DNA from: Zizania palustris
Taxonomy: Eukaryota > Streptophyta > Magnoliopsida > Poales > Poaceae
Length of the DNA: 64,000 bases
Assembly (NCBI GenBank): GCA_019279435.1
Contig: JAAALK010000285.1
Location: 32,190,889-32,254,888 of the forward strand
Reading direction: 5' to 3'
The notes below the pieces were generated by a model. It did not search any database, was not told the DNA's origin, and saw only the letters and a list, made by a program, of their open reading frames with translations. Below, in pieces: positions 1 to 11,448 of the stretch. The position numbers were made by a program, and so were the translations under genes. The stretch's first letter is position 1. Each line of letters starts with the position of its first letter.

Positions 1-1355
1 TTCAAAAATTAATTCAATGATAAACATAAAATATTTCATGAGAATCTAGAATAAAAATATTACTTCGACTAATAATATATATATATTTATATGAACAGAT
101 TAATAATACTTAAATAAAATATGTGAGCTCTAATAATATTTTAGCAGATAAAAGTTAACCACGAGATTAACAATCAAATTCACAGGCTAATTAAAAATAG
201 ATGACTATCTATCTAACTAATCTACCTAGGAAATAGGAGATTAGATTAGAACTTAACTGCTGTGAAAAATCTTCCGTTTATGCCGTGCCCATCGCAGAAG
301 ATCCGGCCGCTCGCCTGCTGCACGCCTGGACGCCGCGCCGTTTACCAAAAAAACTCGTCGTGGCTCGCAGTCGCAGGCGTCTCTGCAGCGAGGAAAGCTG
401 CTGCAAGGAGTAGCTAGTCTATAGCGCATAGGCAGCCTTGGAGCCACGCCACCCTAAAAAAAACTTCCTTCCCTCGTCTGCCATGCGGAGAGAGAAAACA
501 CCGTGGGGCTCGTGCTGGAAAAGAAAGCAGAGCTTGCGAGAGAAAAAAATCGGTGCCGCCGGAAGCTGCAATCTGCCGCTTTGATTGTTGTGCCCATAAC
601 CTGAGCCGAAAGCAAAAAAAATATTTTGCCGTGGAGAAGAAAACTTTCCTGCGTCGAGCCGCTGCCTTGGTTCACGCGTGGTGGAAGAAATTTCACCGCA
701 CAGATGTGATTAGGCGGAAATCAAAGAAAAAAACTCTAGCCGAGAGGAATACGACAGTAGAAAAAGGGACTGTAGATTGATCTCTAATAAAAACAGTCAT
801 CTATCCCTAAGGGGATATGGGCCTATTTATAGGCGAATCCTAATACATGAAAAGACTAATTTATTCTCGGGTAAAATAAACTGACTCTAAAATAAATTCC
901 GAAAATTACTGAAATATTCTTAGAAAAATTAACTGACTCAAATAAAAATATTATAAACTTAAAAACTAAATATTAATATCCTAAAAACAAATTAATCATA
1001 GATTGTCAGTTTTGCACCGAAATTGACAAAGCGTCCACCGTCTTCGCACCGGGTACCCTGATTGGGCCGACCCGACCCCGCGGCTTCCACAGCTCGGCAA
1101 TCGCTCGCCGCCCATGTACCTGAGTCAAACCCAGTCAACAGGCTAGTGGATCATCTGCCGCTCCTAGCCATGTACCCGGATTGGGCCAGCCCGACTCCAC
1201 GGCTCCTCTGCCGAGCCGTCGCTCACTGCTCGTGTACCTGAGTCACATGCGCCTCAGACTCGGTAGGTCTTCATCTCTCCCTTCCTTTGACTTCCGTTGA
1301 CAATCACTCATCACATCTATAATATCAAAACCATATTCTTCAACATGGTTTCTCA
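1..1355 (-). mobile_element. Sirevirus-like copia LTR, 5' part, cut by window edge
   Basis: Read on the minus strand, the segment starts TGAGAAACCATG at 1355 and follows the two LTRs of the copia element at 54208-61601 along its whole length: the same GC-rich start, the same AT-rich middle, the same TATAAATA box (824-831) and the same leader. Those LTRs are about 1.6 kb, so roughly 230 bp lie beyond the window edge. The flank from 1356 is Tekay-type LTR sequence, so this copy inserted there. Whether it is a solo LTR or part of a full element cannot be seen. Short open frames inside it are not genes. Confidence 0.85.
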
Positions 1356-2014
1356 CCCCTCCATCCTTTGTTGAACAAGGCAAGTCACCAACCCATTTTT
1401 GAGCATATTAAACTCAGTTTTAAATTAAATATCGCTAAAACCCATAGGTTATAATTGCATTAGTCAAATTAACAGCCTTACAATATAATTATTTAGATCC
1501 CCAACTTTGATGTGCAAACTCAAGCCATGCTATCGAGCCTAAACTCCTTGTCACCATACTAATAATATTATTAGATAGTGTCCAATGTATCAATATAACT
1601 AATATAGGTTTAAAAATGAGTCGTAGATACTTTGGTTCCATTATATGATCCCCCGTGATTTTCACTCCCTTGGAATTCAATTAGTGATGGAGTTTAGGAG
1701 GGCTATTATTAGTTGTGAAGTTTTGCATGATGAATGGACATGTAAGGACTATTGAGCAAGGAGGGATGACTGTACTCCTCGAGTTAGAAGATATTTCATC
1801 GATCATGATTTAATTTACTATACAAATAAACTTGACTACATTAAAAGCTTCAACACAAAAATGTACTTTTCTGCGCTTAAACCATTACCCTTCCTTTGTT
1901 ATTACCCTACATTACTATTGCATTCTAGGTGGCTTGTTGAGTACTTTTGTACTCACACCTGTTGAAAATCGACTTCAGAGACGGTCTACTATGACAAGGA
2001 TGGTTTGGAGTAGT
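1356..2014 (+). mobile_element. Tekay/Del-type gypsy LTR, left piece (plus orientation)
   Basis: The reverse complement matches, with drift, the LTRs of the gypsy element at 29743-41386. Shared blocks include the stretch around 'acattggacacta', the block around 'gcatgatgaatggacatgtaaggac', and the end block with 'gacggtct..tggtttggagta'. The match stops at 2014 and resumes at 18741, so one LTR was split by the Tat element. Its left part is cut by the Sirevirus-like LTR at 1355. It is clearly more diverged than the two LTRs of the central element, so it is an older copy in the opposite orientation. Confidence 0.8.
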
Positions 2015-3308
2015 TGTTGATACAAAAACATGCCCCCTCACTTGGGTCATTTCAACGATCCAAAAGTATGTGGGTACTTAGGGACGAGCTTAAGCGTAAC
2101 ACAACACTGACGTCATGTTCCGACTACCCTTAACCGTGGTAAGGGGGTGGAGTCACCAGTTAATCAGATCACACAGAAATAATCCATTTAGCCGAAAAGA
2201 AATATATTAAACAGAATAAATCAGCAAGCCGAGCAGAGCCTGACTGATCCGAAGTATACAATGCGAAGAGTCCTGCCAAATGGTGCCTTCGGCGTTCTGA
2301 GTGATCTGGCCAAAGGTTCAGCGCGAAGTATACAACGAGGTTCAGCGCGAAGTCTCTAACATGATAAAATAACTCGAACGCAACGCACGGGCGTGACTTC
2401 ATCTGATGCGGGGGATGAACGTGGTGAAGCCTGTCGTGACGAAGCCTGTTGCGAAGCGTGCTGGTGCGCGGGACTTGGTCAAACCGACAACGGCGTGACG
2501 GTCCGGCACGGTTAGTCGAAGTAGTATTCCTGCCGAGGGGTGTTCTAGCAGCCTCCAAAACCAATCTCTTGGCTCCGGACACCTCTGGTGAAGTGGCGCT
2601 GAGCGTGGAAACCTACAACAAAACAGAGATCAAGTGCCAATTCGGCCTGGGGACCGAATTCTTCTAAGTGTTGCACTAGGGAGCGAAGGTAGCAATCTGT
2701 TACGCAGATTAGCGGATACTTCCCGGGCGAAGTAACAAGCCGATAGCAATCTATTACATAGATTAACGGATACTTCACAAGCGAAGTAACAAGGATTACC
2801 ACTGTTCCGTAGTGGCCATCGGAGGGCTTCTAGGAAAACCCACGAAGGTTGCAGAAAAGTAAACGTAAAAGTAAAGGTACGGTTCAAAGCTAGGGCTTTG
2901 TGTTGATTTGTGTTAGGGGGTTAATGAACCGGCCTCACCCCTATATTTATCTGGGCTAGACTTCTAATCTCTAAGATTAATCTGTTAAGATTCGGCCTAA
3001 TCATGTGTAGGGATAAAATTAGCCAGAATCAGACTCAAACTCTATCTGTGAAATCCTACCCGAAGTGAGCCTTCGGCCAGGCCCGCCGAAGCCTGCTCCT
3101 CGGGCCGAAGCTTCGGCGAGGTGGGCCTCCGAAGGCCTTCGGGCCGAAGGTAGCAGGCCTGCTAGAAGCTTCCAAAACATACAACTTTAATGGGCCTTCG
3201 GCCCTGTAGGGCTTCGGCTCGATCCAGGACATGTGTATTTTTGTCCCAAATTACCAAAATTGATATTTTGACAATCTTAACCATTAATGCCATGTTTTGC
3301 TATCAACA
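2015..3308 (-). repeat. 3' LTR of the Tat element
   Basis: A 1294-bp LTR bounded by TGTTGATA and TATCAACA, matched along its length by the solo LTR at 8108-9453. It holds two imperfect copies of a 54-bp unit (about 2689-2792, containing 'gaagtaacaag') and a stretch dense in CTTCGG/CCGAAG (about 3060-3230). The TATA-like box intact in the solo copy (TATAAATA on the minus strand) is altered here near 2945. Confidence 0.88.
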
Positions 3309-3325
3309 CATGCCCCCTGCCTTTT
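3309..3325 (-). other. Polypurine tract of the Tat element
   Basis: On the minus strand a purine-rich run (AAAAGGCAGGGGGCA) lies directly before the 3' LTR. This is the expected plus-strand priming site, and it confirms that the element reads leftward. Confidence 0.75.
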
Positions 3326-3394
3326 AGTGAACTAAGTGAACTAAAAGCATAACTGGCTAAGGATGATACCCCTCATATCGGCCTTTCAACATTT

Positions 3395-4775
3395 TCAAGA
3401 TATTTGCCACACACTTGGGAAATACCTTTTCAAGTACCTGTCATTCAAAGCTCTTCGAAACCATTCTCCTTGTAGAGATTCTAACACATATGCATTACCT
3501 AGAGCGATTTCGGCTATTTTGAAAGGGCCTTCCCAACTAGATGACCATTTACCATATTTAGGGCTCTTAGTGCCTAAGGGAAAAATCGTCTTCCAAACCA
3601 AGTCACACACTTGAAACGATTTTCGTTTAACCTTCTTATTGTAAGCTTTAGCTACTCTTCTCTTGTCTATTTCTATAGCTTCTAAAGCCTTTAGCCTCTT
3701 ATCGGTAACTTCTTCTAGATTATCTTTCAAAAGAGTCTCATATTCATCGACCGATAATCCATCTTACTTTAGAACTCTTAAAGAGCCAAGATCCACTTCT
3801 ACAGGTAGAATGGCTTCTTGCCCATATACTAACTCATATGGACCAACATTGGTAGCACCATGCTTTGCAATTCTACAAGCCCAAAGTGCCTCGGAAAGCA
3901 CTTCATGCCACCTCTTAGGGATTTCTACCATAAAGTTCGGCAAAGTCTCTCACTTCTTTGGAAATAAATGAGTTACCTTGATCCGTAGTGAGAGTTTGGA
4001 GAATACCGAATCTATGTATAATGTGCTTCAAGATAAAATCAAGTACCTCATTGTGGGTCATATTCTTGAGAGGCACAGCTTCGGTCTATTTGGTGAAGTA
4101 GGCAGTCGCAATCAACACGAATCAATCCCCTTTTAAAGGAGGATAAATCTGGCCGATGAAGTCTAAATCCCAACCTCAGAATGGCCATGGCTTGATAATA
4201 GGGTTAAGCAATGAAGCCGGAGATAACTGAATGTTTCCAAACTTTTGGCATGCTTCACACCCTCTATAATATTTAAAACAATCCTTAGTCATAGTCGGCC
4301 AGTAGAAACCTGCTCTTTTGAGCATCCAACTCATTTTCTGTGTCGACTGATGAGTGCCACAAAGCCCTTCATGGACTTCTTCCGTAGCTGCCTGGGACTG
4401 TTCATCGTCTAAACACCTTAAAAGTACTCCATCAATAGTTTGGCAATATAGTACATCATCTAGCAACATAAATTTAAACGCTTGTGGTCGAACTTTCCGA
4501 TCAACTCTTTTACTAGGTGGATGGATTGTCCCGACGCGAGGGCTCCGACGCATGACACCCTCTGACGGCTGGAGAGGTCTAACCCGTAGGGTTCGACAGA
4601 CCTCGCGCCTGCCTGAAGCTTCTGGCTTCGGCGGTAAGACCAAACATTGGCTTTTCTTGTACAGAAAATTTTCCTCTCCTGACTTGATAGCCAGATGCTT
4701 GTTGAGCCAAATCATTTTCAATTGAATTGGCTTCTCTAGACATGTGAGAAGTTTCGAAGTTTTCAAAAGTAGCAA
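3395..4775 (-). pseudogene. Tat integrase, broken
   Basis: The N-terminal zinc-binding part is readable around 4200-4560: two His in the HEGLCGTH stretch, then CEACQKFG. This is the H2C2 finger of retroviral-type integrases, which insert element cDNA into the chromosome. Further on there are traces of the catalytic core, with a DQGNSF stretch near 3950, and then the basic C-terminal part (3395-3730) with the WEGPFKI..GNAYVLE pattern usual for Tat elements. The three parts lie in different frames and the core holds several stops, so no functional integrase can be made. It follows the RNase H, as expected for a gypsy polyprotein. Confidence 0.8.
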
Positions 4776-5340
4776 TTATGTCTAAACATTTATCCAAGTA
4801 GCTATTTAGCAAGCCATTATAACATTGAGCACTCTTAGCTACTTGTTGCACTACTAACAAAGAATAACCATATGCATGGATATGCTTAGCACATATAGAT
4901 TCTTGCAATCCAAGTCCTAGTAATAAGGCTTAATATTCAGCTTGATTATTAGTAGAGGGAAATTCAAAATGGGTCGAGGTCTCAAAGTGTGCCCCATTAG
5001 GTGATATGAGAACCACTCTAATACCTTGGCCACTTTTGCAAGTTGAACCATCAAAATAAAGTTTCCATGGTACTACTTCGATTAGAGCAACATTGTCACT
5101 CCAACTGACATCTATGTGGTGATCAACTATGAAATTAGTGACAATTTGGCTTTTCATAGCTCTTAGAGGTTCATAGGCCAAATCATACTCAATCAAAGCG
5201 TAAGCCCACTTTCTGATTCTTCCACTTAGAATCGGCTTTTCAACATGTATTTTATAAAATCGGTTTGGAAAGCGACAATACAGGTAGTAGGGATAAGATA
5301 TTAACCTAATTTGGTACATGCGTAGTAAAGTGATAAACAT
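4660..5340 (-). pseudogene. Tat additional RNase H domain, broken
   Basis: The readable order is a WKLYFDGSTCKSGQGIRVV stretch (catalytic Asp in FDGS), then NNQAEY with the conserved Glu, a stop, an altered 'AYGYSLLVVQQV' where the family has a third acidic residue, and SREANSIENDLAQQAS near the end. This is the RNase HI fold carried by Tat elements in addition to the reverse-transcriptase-linked RNase H; it degrades the RNA strand of the RNA-DNA hybrid. The stop after NNQAEY, a frame change before the integrase and the altered third acidic position all argue against activity. Confidence 0.78.
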
Positions 5341-6715
5341 AAGCGCTCCACAAACACGTATCTGGTTTCGACGTCCAACAGACGGGGTCTCAAGAACTTG
5401 ATGATGTACTCTTTTCCCTCCAACTCCTAGGTTAGCACGGCCCCTATCACGCTATCTTCGGTGGCAATGTATAGCCAAAACAGAATTTCGGCTTTTGGTG
5501 CTCTCACCATGGGTGGCGACGATAAGCACTCTTTAATCTTTTCAAAGGCACTTTGCTGACTTGCCCCCCAAGTGAACTTGGATTCATTTCATAGCCGGAG
5601 TATAGGGACAAGGCATCAATCTTGCCAAACAAGATAGATATAAAGCGACATAAATAATTCATCTTGCCTAGCAACTTTTGCACATCTTTCTTGCATGTCG
5701 GCGCTGCAAAGTTTCTAATATTCTCAAGCCTCTTAGGATCGATCTCTATACCTCTTTCATGAATCATGAAGCCTAAAAACTTGCCCGCCGACTTGCCAAA
5801 AGCAAATTTGAGTGGGTTCATTTTCAAGCCATACTGCTGCATCCTATCAAAAGCAACTTTCAAATCGGCTAGATGGTTTCCCATAGCGTCCGATTTGACT
5901 ACAACATCATCTATGTAAACTTCTAACATAACTCCTAACAAGTCATGAAAGATCAAGTTCATAGCATGTTGATATGTAGCGCCAACATTATTTAAAACAA
6001 AATTCATAACGACCCACTCGAATAAACCGACAAAACCAGGGCATCGAAAGGTTGTCTTGTAGATGTCCTCTTTGGCCATAAAAATTTGATTATAACTAGC
6101 ATTGCCATCAAGAAAACTTAGTACCTTATGTCCTGAAGCATCGTTGATTAGCATGTTAGGTATTGGCATTAGATACTTGTCCTTTAGAGTGGCCTTGTTT
6201 AGATCCCTGAAATCAATACAAACTCGTATTTTGCCGCTCCCCTTCTTTTCTACAGGCACAATGTTAGCGAGCCATTCAGCATACCTGCATGGCCTAATAA
6301 ACTAAGCTTTGAACAACCTCTCCAATTATTTTTTAACTCGGTCATAAACAGCAGAATTAAAGCGACGAGGAGGTTGTTTATAAGGCCTAAATCCGGATTT
6401 GATAGGTAGCCGATGCTCCACGAGCTCGCAACTTAATCCAAGCATCTCACTATACTCTCATGCAAAACATTCGATGTATGACTGAAGTAACTTTATTACT
6501 TCGACCTTTTCATCAGGCTATAAATGTTGGTTTATAAAAGTCAGCCTTGGGATGCTACCATCGCCTATGTCAATTTCTTCTAACAGATCGGCCTGATGCA
6601 AAACCATGTCATAATTTCTCTACTTTGCTAAAGGCCTCAGCAATACCATCTTTTGCAGACTGATATTGCTCTACACGAGACTTTAGCCAAGCTATATTAC
6701 TTTTGCTAGACATGA
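5341..6715 (-). pseudogene. Tat reverse transcriptase, broken
   Basis: The longest intact stretch (5504-6259) starts at MPVEKKGSGKIRVCIDFRDL, the fingers motif, and holds the catalytic YIDDVVVKS. It continues with KFLGFMIHERGIE and PTCKKDVQKLLGKMNYL, the thumb and connection typical of gypsy reverse transcriptases, which copy element RNA into DNA. Upstream, 6260-6715 still reads as the polyprotein link before the reverse transcriptase (an 'ELVEHRLPIK' stretch) but has several stops. Downstream, 5341-5600 is the linked RNase H in another frame, reduced to traces (WLYIATEDSVIGAVL). Confidence 0.82.
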
Positions 6716-6718
6716 CTA

Positions 6719-8107
6719 CTAATTTAGAAACAGCCATGCTACACCAGCCGACTTTACAGACATAGGTACGAAACGTCCTCCGGACACGCTAACAAAGTCA
6801 TAATCCGAAAGATCCCTACCGGATAGACATTCTACTTTGTTTTGGATGGCATCAATGGACACATCGGCCAATGCTACCTGGGCCGAAGTATCTGTGGGTA
6901 TGACCTCTACATCATCATCGTCCCACTGAATTAAGCATTGGTGCAAAGTAGAAGGAATGCAATAGTTTGTGTGAATCCAGTCATGCCCGAGCAACACACT
7001 GTAGTTACCTTGCACGTTGACGACGAAGAATGCTGTCGACAATGTCTTGTTGCCTACTATCAACTCCATGGAGAGCACGCCTTTGGCCTCGGAACTCTCG
7101 CCGTTGAAGCCGTTGAGCATTAAGTTAGTTTTCTTCAGGTATTCCTCGTCCTTGCCAAGTTTCTTCAATAGCGAGTAAGGCATTAGGTTAACGGTGGCAC
7201 CACCATCAACAAGCATCCTGGAGATCGGCTTCCCATCAATGTGGCTACTGATGTAGAGAGGCTTTAGATGGCGAGCTGAATCCTCGGGTTTTTCAAAAAT
7301 AGCATTGCATGGGCCGAGGTTCAACTCAGTGACCTCGGCCTCGTCTTGTGGTAGGGCGAACTCGGCGGGCAGCATGATGATGTTGATGTCCATTGCCCGA
7401 GGTGTGGATCCCTCGGAGACGGGCAAGTAGTCGTTGTCGAGCATGTCATCATCGTCGTCGCTTGGACTAGGAGCCGGGTTGATTATCTCAACCGGCTTGA
7501 TCCTCCATACCTATATCATCGTTGGCCGAGGGCAGATTTACTCAAAGATGGCGTCTCGCTCATCCTCGGCTTTCTTCTCGCGCATTTCAAGTGCCCGTAG
7601 GCGTTGCAAACATATTTTCTGTGATTTGGACATACCTGGAGGTGCCCATGATGGTTGTGGCTTGGTACCAGGCGCCACTTCCCTGTCCCTGTTATTTTTG
7701 GCCGAAGGGGTACCACCCGGATCAGCTTAGCATGTTTCATAGTCAGAGGGGCCTTTGCTGCGGACCCTTCCAATTGGAGAGGCCTCGTTCATCCGGTCGG
7801 ACCAAGCTCCGGCACTGGCCTCAGCTGGAGTAGGGGACTTACCTCTGTCAGGCTTCGGCGAAGGGGCCTTCGGGATTGGGACCTCCTGAGACCCTATTCT
7901 GACTGTGATAGCTTCGGACTCCCTGTCCTTTGCCTCTTCGCATTCATCTCCCATGGCTTCGTTCTGTGTTAGTCGATTCGGAGGTACTACGGACAGCCTG
8001 TGGACGATGCCTCCCTCCGCCGCATCTATTTGTCCCTACAAGTTATAATACTCTGAAGGAAACAAAGGGACAGTGTTATGTTGTGGAGGGTGCTCTGATT
8101 TTGATAC
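6719..8107 (-). pseudogene. Tat gag-protease junction and aspartic protease
   Basis: The stretch 6719-7444 encodes a retroviral-type aspartic protease that would cut the polyprotein. The active-site region reads RMLVDGGATVNLMPYSLLKKL, with D-G-G in place of D-S/T-G as is usual in Tat elements, and LLGHDWIHTNYCIPSTLHQ follows as the flap region. Upstream (7445-8107) the proline- and charge-rich linker is readable with two stops (for example after SDYETC and after a DAIFE stretch). The frame continues across the solo LTR at 8108-9453 into gag when one GATAC copy is kept. The protease frame ends at a stop at 6719, before the reverse transcriptase. Confidence 0.8.
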
Positions 8108-9453
8108 TGTTGACATGAAAACGTGCCACCACACATGGGTCAGTTCGATGATCCAAAAGAGTGCGGATACTTAGGGACAAGCCTAAGCATAACAAAGCAC
8201 TGACGTTGCGTTCCGACTACCCTTAGTCGTGGTAAGAGGGGTGGAGTCGCCAGGTAATCAGATCACACAAAATAATCCAATTAGCCAAAAGAAATATATT
8301 AAACTGAACAAATCAGCAAACTGAGCGGAGCCTGAATGATTCAAAGTATAGTGCGAAGGGTGTCACCAAAGGGTACCTTTGGCGTCTGGTGCGAAGTATC
8401 CCGCCGAAGGGTACCTTTGGCGTCTGGTGCGAAGTATCCCGCCGAAGGGTACCTTCGGCGTTTGGACTGATCTGGCCGAAGATGAGCTCCGAACGGATCT
8501 GGACGCGACAATCACCTCCGAATAGCGAGGTTCGGCTCGAAGTCTCTGATACAGCAGGATACAGAGTAATGACTTAGGCGCAACATGCGAGCGTGACTTT
8601 GTCCGGAGTGGAGTACGAGCGTGGCGAAGCCTGTCGTGACGAAGTTTGTTGGCGAAGTGTGTTGGCATGCAATCGAAGCAAAGATCTCTCCGAAGGGTGT
8701 TCTGGCAACCTCTGAAACCAATCTCTCAACTCCGAATACCTCTAGCGGAGTACCTCCGAACGTAGGTAACCTGCAACAGAGTAGATTCATAGTACCAATT
8801 CGGCCTGAGGACTGAATTCTGCTAAGTGTTGCACTAGGGGCAAAGGTAGCAATCTGTTACGCAGATTAGCGGATACTTCACAAGCGAAGTAACAAGGCGA
8901 TAGCAATCTATTACATAGATTAACGAATACTTCACAAGCGAAGTAACAAGGATTACCACTATTCCGAAGTGGCCGTCGGAGGGCTTCCAGGCAAATCCAC
9001 GAAGAATACAGAAAATAAAGATAAAGTAAAGTACGGTTCAATGCTAGGGCTTTGTGGTTGATTTGTGTTGGGGGGTTTCTGAACCAGCCTCACCCCTATA
9101 TTTATAGGGGCTATACTTCTAATCTCTAAGCCTAATCTGGTGGAATTCCGTTTGATCACGCATAAAATACTTAGTCAAAAATCGGACTCAATCTCTAACT
9201 CTTGCACGAAGTGGGCCTTCGGCCAGGCCCGCCAAAGCCTGCTCCTCGGGTCGATGCTTCGGTGGAGTGGGCCTCCGAAGGCCTCTGCGCCGAAGGCTGT
9301 CGGCTAGATGGAAGCTTCCGAAGCCCGTAGCCTAGTGGTCCTTCGGCCCTATAGGGCTTCGGCCTAACCTGGGACGTGTGCATTTTCGGCCCAAAATACC
9401 AAAATTGATATTTTGACAATCTTAACCATTAATGCCATTTTTTGCTATCAACA
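8108..9453 (-). mobile_element. Solo LTR of the Tat family inside the Tat gag-protease frame
   Basis: A 1346-bp LTR closely related to 2015-3308, with the terminal pair TGTTGA/TATCAACA. GATAC lies on both sides (8103-8107 and 9454-9458), an exact TSD. The Tat reading frame continues across the site when the LTR and one GATAC are removed, so this is a separate insertion and not an LTR of the host copy. It has TATAAATA on the minus strand (9099-9106), a 54-bp duplication around 8849-8955 and a 38-bp tandem repeat that the host LTR lacks. Confidence 0.9.
8369..8465. repeat. 38-bp tandem repeat, about 2.5 copies
   Basis: Units start at 8369, 8407 and 8445 with AAGGGTACCTT and end GTATCCCGCCG. 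The first two are nearly identical. The repeat lies in the solo Tat LTR; the matching place in the LTR at 2015-3308 has a single diverged unit. Confidence 0.9.
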
Positions 9454-9458
9454 GATAC

Positions 9459-10042
9459 GTACGGAGCCCATGGAGCCCTGCCTAGTTGTGTGGCGGGGGC
9501 ATCGGTGGCTCCAGCAGCTTCGCCCACTTTGAGCCAAACCCATTACCCGGAGGGGGGTTCAGCCAGGTCGACAGTATCTTGGACCATATCAATGAGAGGT
9601 CCTGTCCGGCCAGAGGTACGTTCGGCCAGTGCAGGCTGAAGCCTCCCACTGGAGGGTTTGTCCAGAGTGGAACTGGGTTCAGCCATTGGGGTCCGAACTC
9701 GTTCTATGTGCTCAGCCACTGGGTCCGAGGCCACTATACGGAGGGGTCTGCCACTGGGGTCTGAAGCCACCGTAGGGGGTGTTAGGCCACTGTGGCCTGA
9801 AGTCCTCATGTGGAGGGTTCGACCACTGTGGTCTGAAGCCACCACGCGGAGGGTTCGGCCACTGTGGTCCAAAGCTACCCTTCGACTGCTTTGGTCCCTT
9901 CGGTTGGCTTAGCCTTTTGGCGTGGGGACCTGTTTCCTTAGCTTTTCTTTGGTGTTTGTTTAACAACATCTGATATATTACCTTGGGCTTCTTGCGAGCC
10001 CTAGCCGAAGGAGGCGTGCTAACATTTCGTTTCCACACTCCT
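9459..10042 (-). pseudogene. Tat gag, C-terminal part with PQW/NPP repeats
   Basis: This continues the Tat gag frame from 17091 after the Reina-like insertion; one CTCCT copy joins the two parts in frame. It starts with a basic stretch (RARKKPKVIYQMLLNKHQRK) and goes on with four to five diverged repeats of about 12-13 residues, pattern PQWxNPPxGGFR (about 9730-9880). Such proline/tryptophan-rich repeats sit between the nucleocapsid knuckle and the protease. A stop follows the repeats, then readable sequence continues to the solo LTR at 9454. Confidence 0.7.
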
Positions 10043-10954
10043 TGATGGGGGAATGGTCCCGATCTTCCGCTAGGTAAAGGATAAACTTGGGTTGGTGGAG
10101 AATCTCGACGTTGGCGATCCAAGGCTCCGGTCCGGCGGATCAAAACCTTGCAATCGTTACACCACTGTCTCCGTTGGTTATCAACCACGCAGAACGCGAT
10201 TGACCTCGCCACGAAGGCTAATTCCTGCAAGCGAACCCAAGAACACAAGCAAGAACAAGAAGGATACAAATCGAATGCCAAATCACAGACAAACGAAGAT
10301 AAGGTGAGGTTTCACAAACGCCAATGCAGCAGCCAATCGGTCCGGTGCAAGAGGCGGGATCTAAACACAACAGTGTAGATGCAAACAAAGCAAAACCTAA
10401 CCCTAGCGGCGGCTGGCGTGAGAATATATAGGGAGGTGGCCTGTGGAAGGCGAACAGACACAGGCTGTGTGCTAGAAGACGTACAGACTCAGACTATGGG
10501 CCAACACGGCCCAGTTCTGTCACGCAGGACTGTTTTAAATACGTAAGGACGACTCGAGACTCCAAATGAGGTGAAACCAACGGAAAACGATCCGTCTTCT
10601 CCTCAGCTTTCCAAAAAGTCAAAGAACGCGCCAATCGGACTTTGTATGAGGAAGTTATGCCCATTTTGGTGCAGGGTGGTTGATGTAGTCCGAACCAGCG
10701 AATTCTTGACTTCAAATCATCCGTGCGACTCCGTCTTCAACTCCAATTCTTCTATTCCATCTCCCATGTTCCTAAGAAACAAAATATCGCTAGTATTCAG
10801 TAGCATCCCATCCAAACAAATATTAACATAGTTGCTAAGGAAAGAATTAACCTCATGGTTCAAGCGACGGGCACGGGCGCGTGTGATCGGTCCTTGTAGT
10901 TGAATTGTAGGTGGAGGCTCCATGTGTGTATCATGTGAAGTGATGTCCTCATCA
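10043..10954 (-). repeat. 3' LTR of the Reina-like element
   Basis: 912 bp, nearly identical to 16175-17085. On the minus strand a TATATAT box lies at 10424-10430. The first part of this LTR (10717-10954) codes for the last ~80 residues of the polyprotein, so coding sequence and LTR overlap. Confidence 0.92.
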
Positions 10955-11448
10955 TCCTCCCCTTCTTGAATTGGAGTCGTCCTCGACTCAAGCTCATCGT
11001 CATCTCCCAAATAGGGCTTTAAATCTGAAATGTTAAATGTGGGACTAACCCCAAAAGCTGCAGGCAACTCAAGTTTATATGCATTATCATTTATCTTCTC
11101 AAGCACACGGAAAGGGCCATCAGCACGGGGCATCAATTTAGACTTTTGCAAATCAGGAAAACGATCCTTGCGCAAGTGCAACCAAACAAGATCACCCGGT
11201 TCAAATGTTATCTCTTTTCTACCCTTACTACCATAAGCACGATATTTCTCGTTCATTTTCTCTATGTTTGCTTTAGTAGTTTCGTGCATCTTAAGTAATA
11301 ATTCAGCACGTGTAGTAGCATCAAAATTCAAGTTTTCAGATGGTGGTAATGGTAGCAAATCAATAGGAGTACGGGGATTAAAGCCATAGACCACTTGAAA
11401 CGGACTTACCTTAGTAGTGGAGTGTACTGACCTATTATGCAAACTCAA
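10717..11448 (-). pseudogene. Reina-like integrase C-terminus, running into the 3' LTR
   Basis: This frame continues the integrase from 11449 after a small frame change at about 11440. Readable parts are SVHSTTKVSPFQVVYGFNP, the end of the core; KSKLMPRADGPFRVLEKIN with LPAAFGVSPTFNISDLKPY, the GPY/F-type C-terminal domain; an acidic stretch; and GPITRARARRLNHEVNSFL. The polypurine tract lies within this frame, and the last part is encoded by the LTR. No chromodomain follows. The closing stop is at 10717. Confidence 0.8.
10955..10970 (-). other. Polypurine tract of the Reina-like element
   Basis: The minus strand reads CAAGAAGGGGAGGA directly before the 3' LTR. It lies inside the integrase reading frame, where it encodes an acidic stretch. 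Confidence 0.8.

Noticed and set aside
8369..8465. CRISPR-like repeat spacing
   Set aside because: Units are directly adjacent, without unique spacers, and the DNA is plant nuclear.
2015..9453. A complete Tat element bounded by the LTRs at 2015-3308 and 8108-9453
   Set aside because: The GATAC duplication around 8108-9453 and the gag-protease frame running across it show that the second LTR is a separate solo insertion.
9442..9973. Plus-strand frames with repeated LWSEAT or HCGLK patterns
   Set aside because: They are the antisense of the PQW/NPP repeats of Tat gag.
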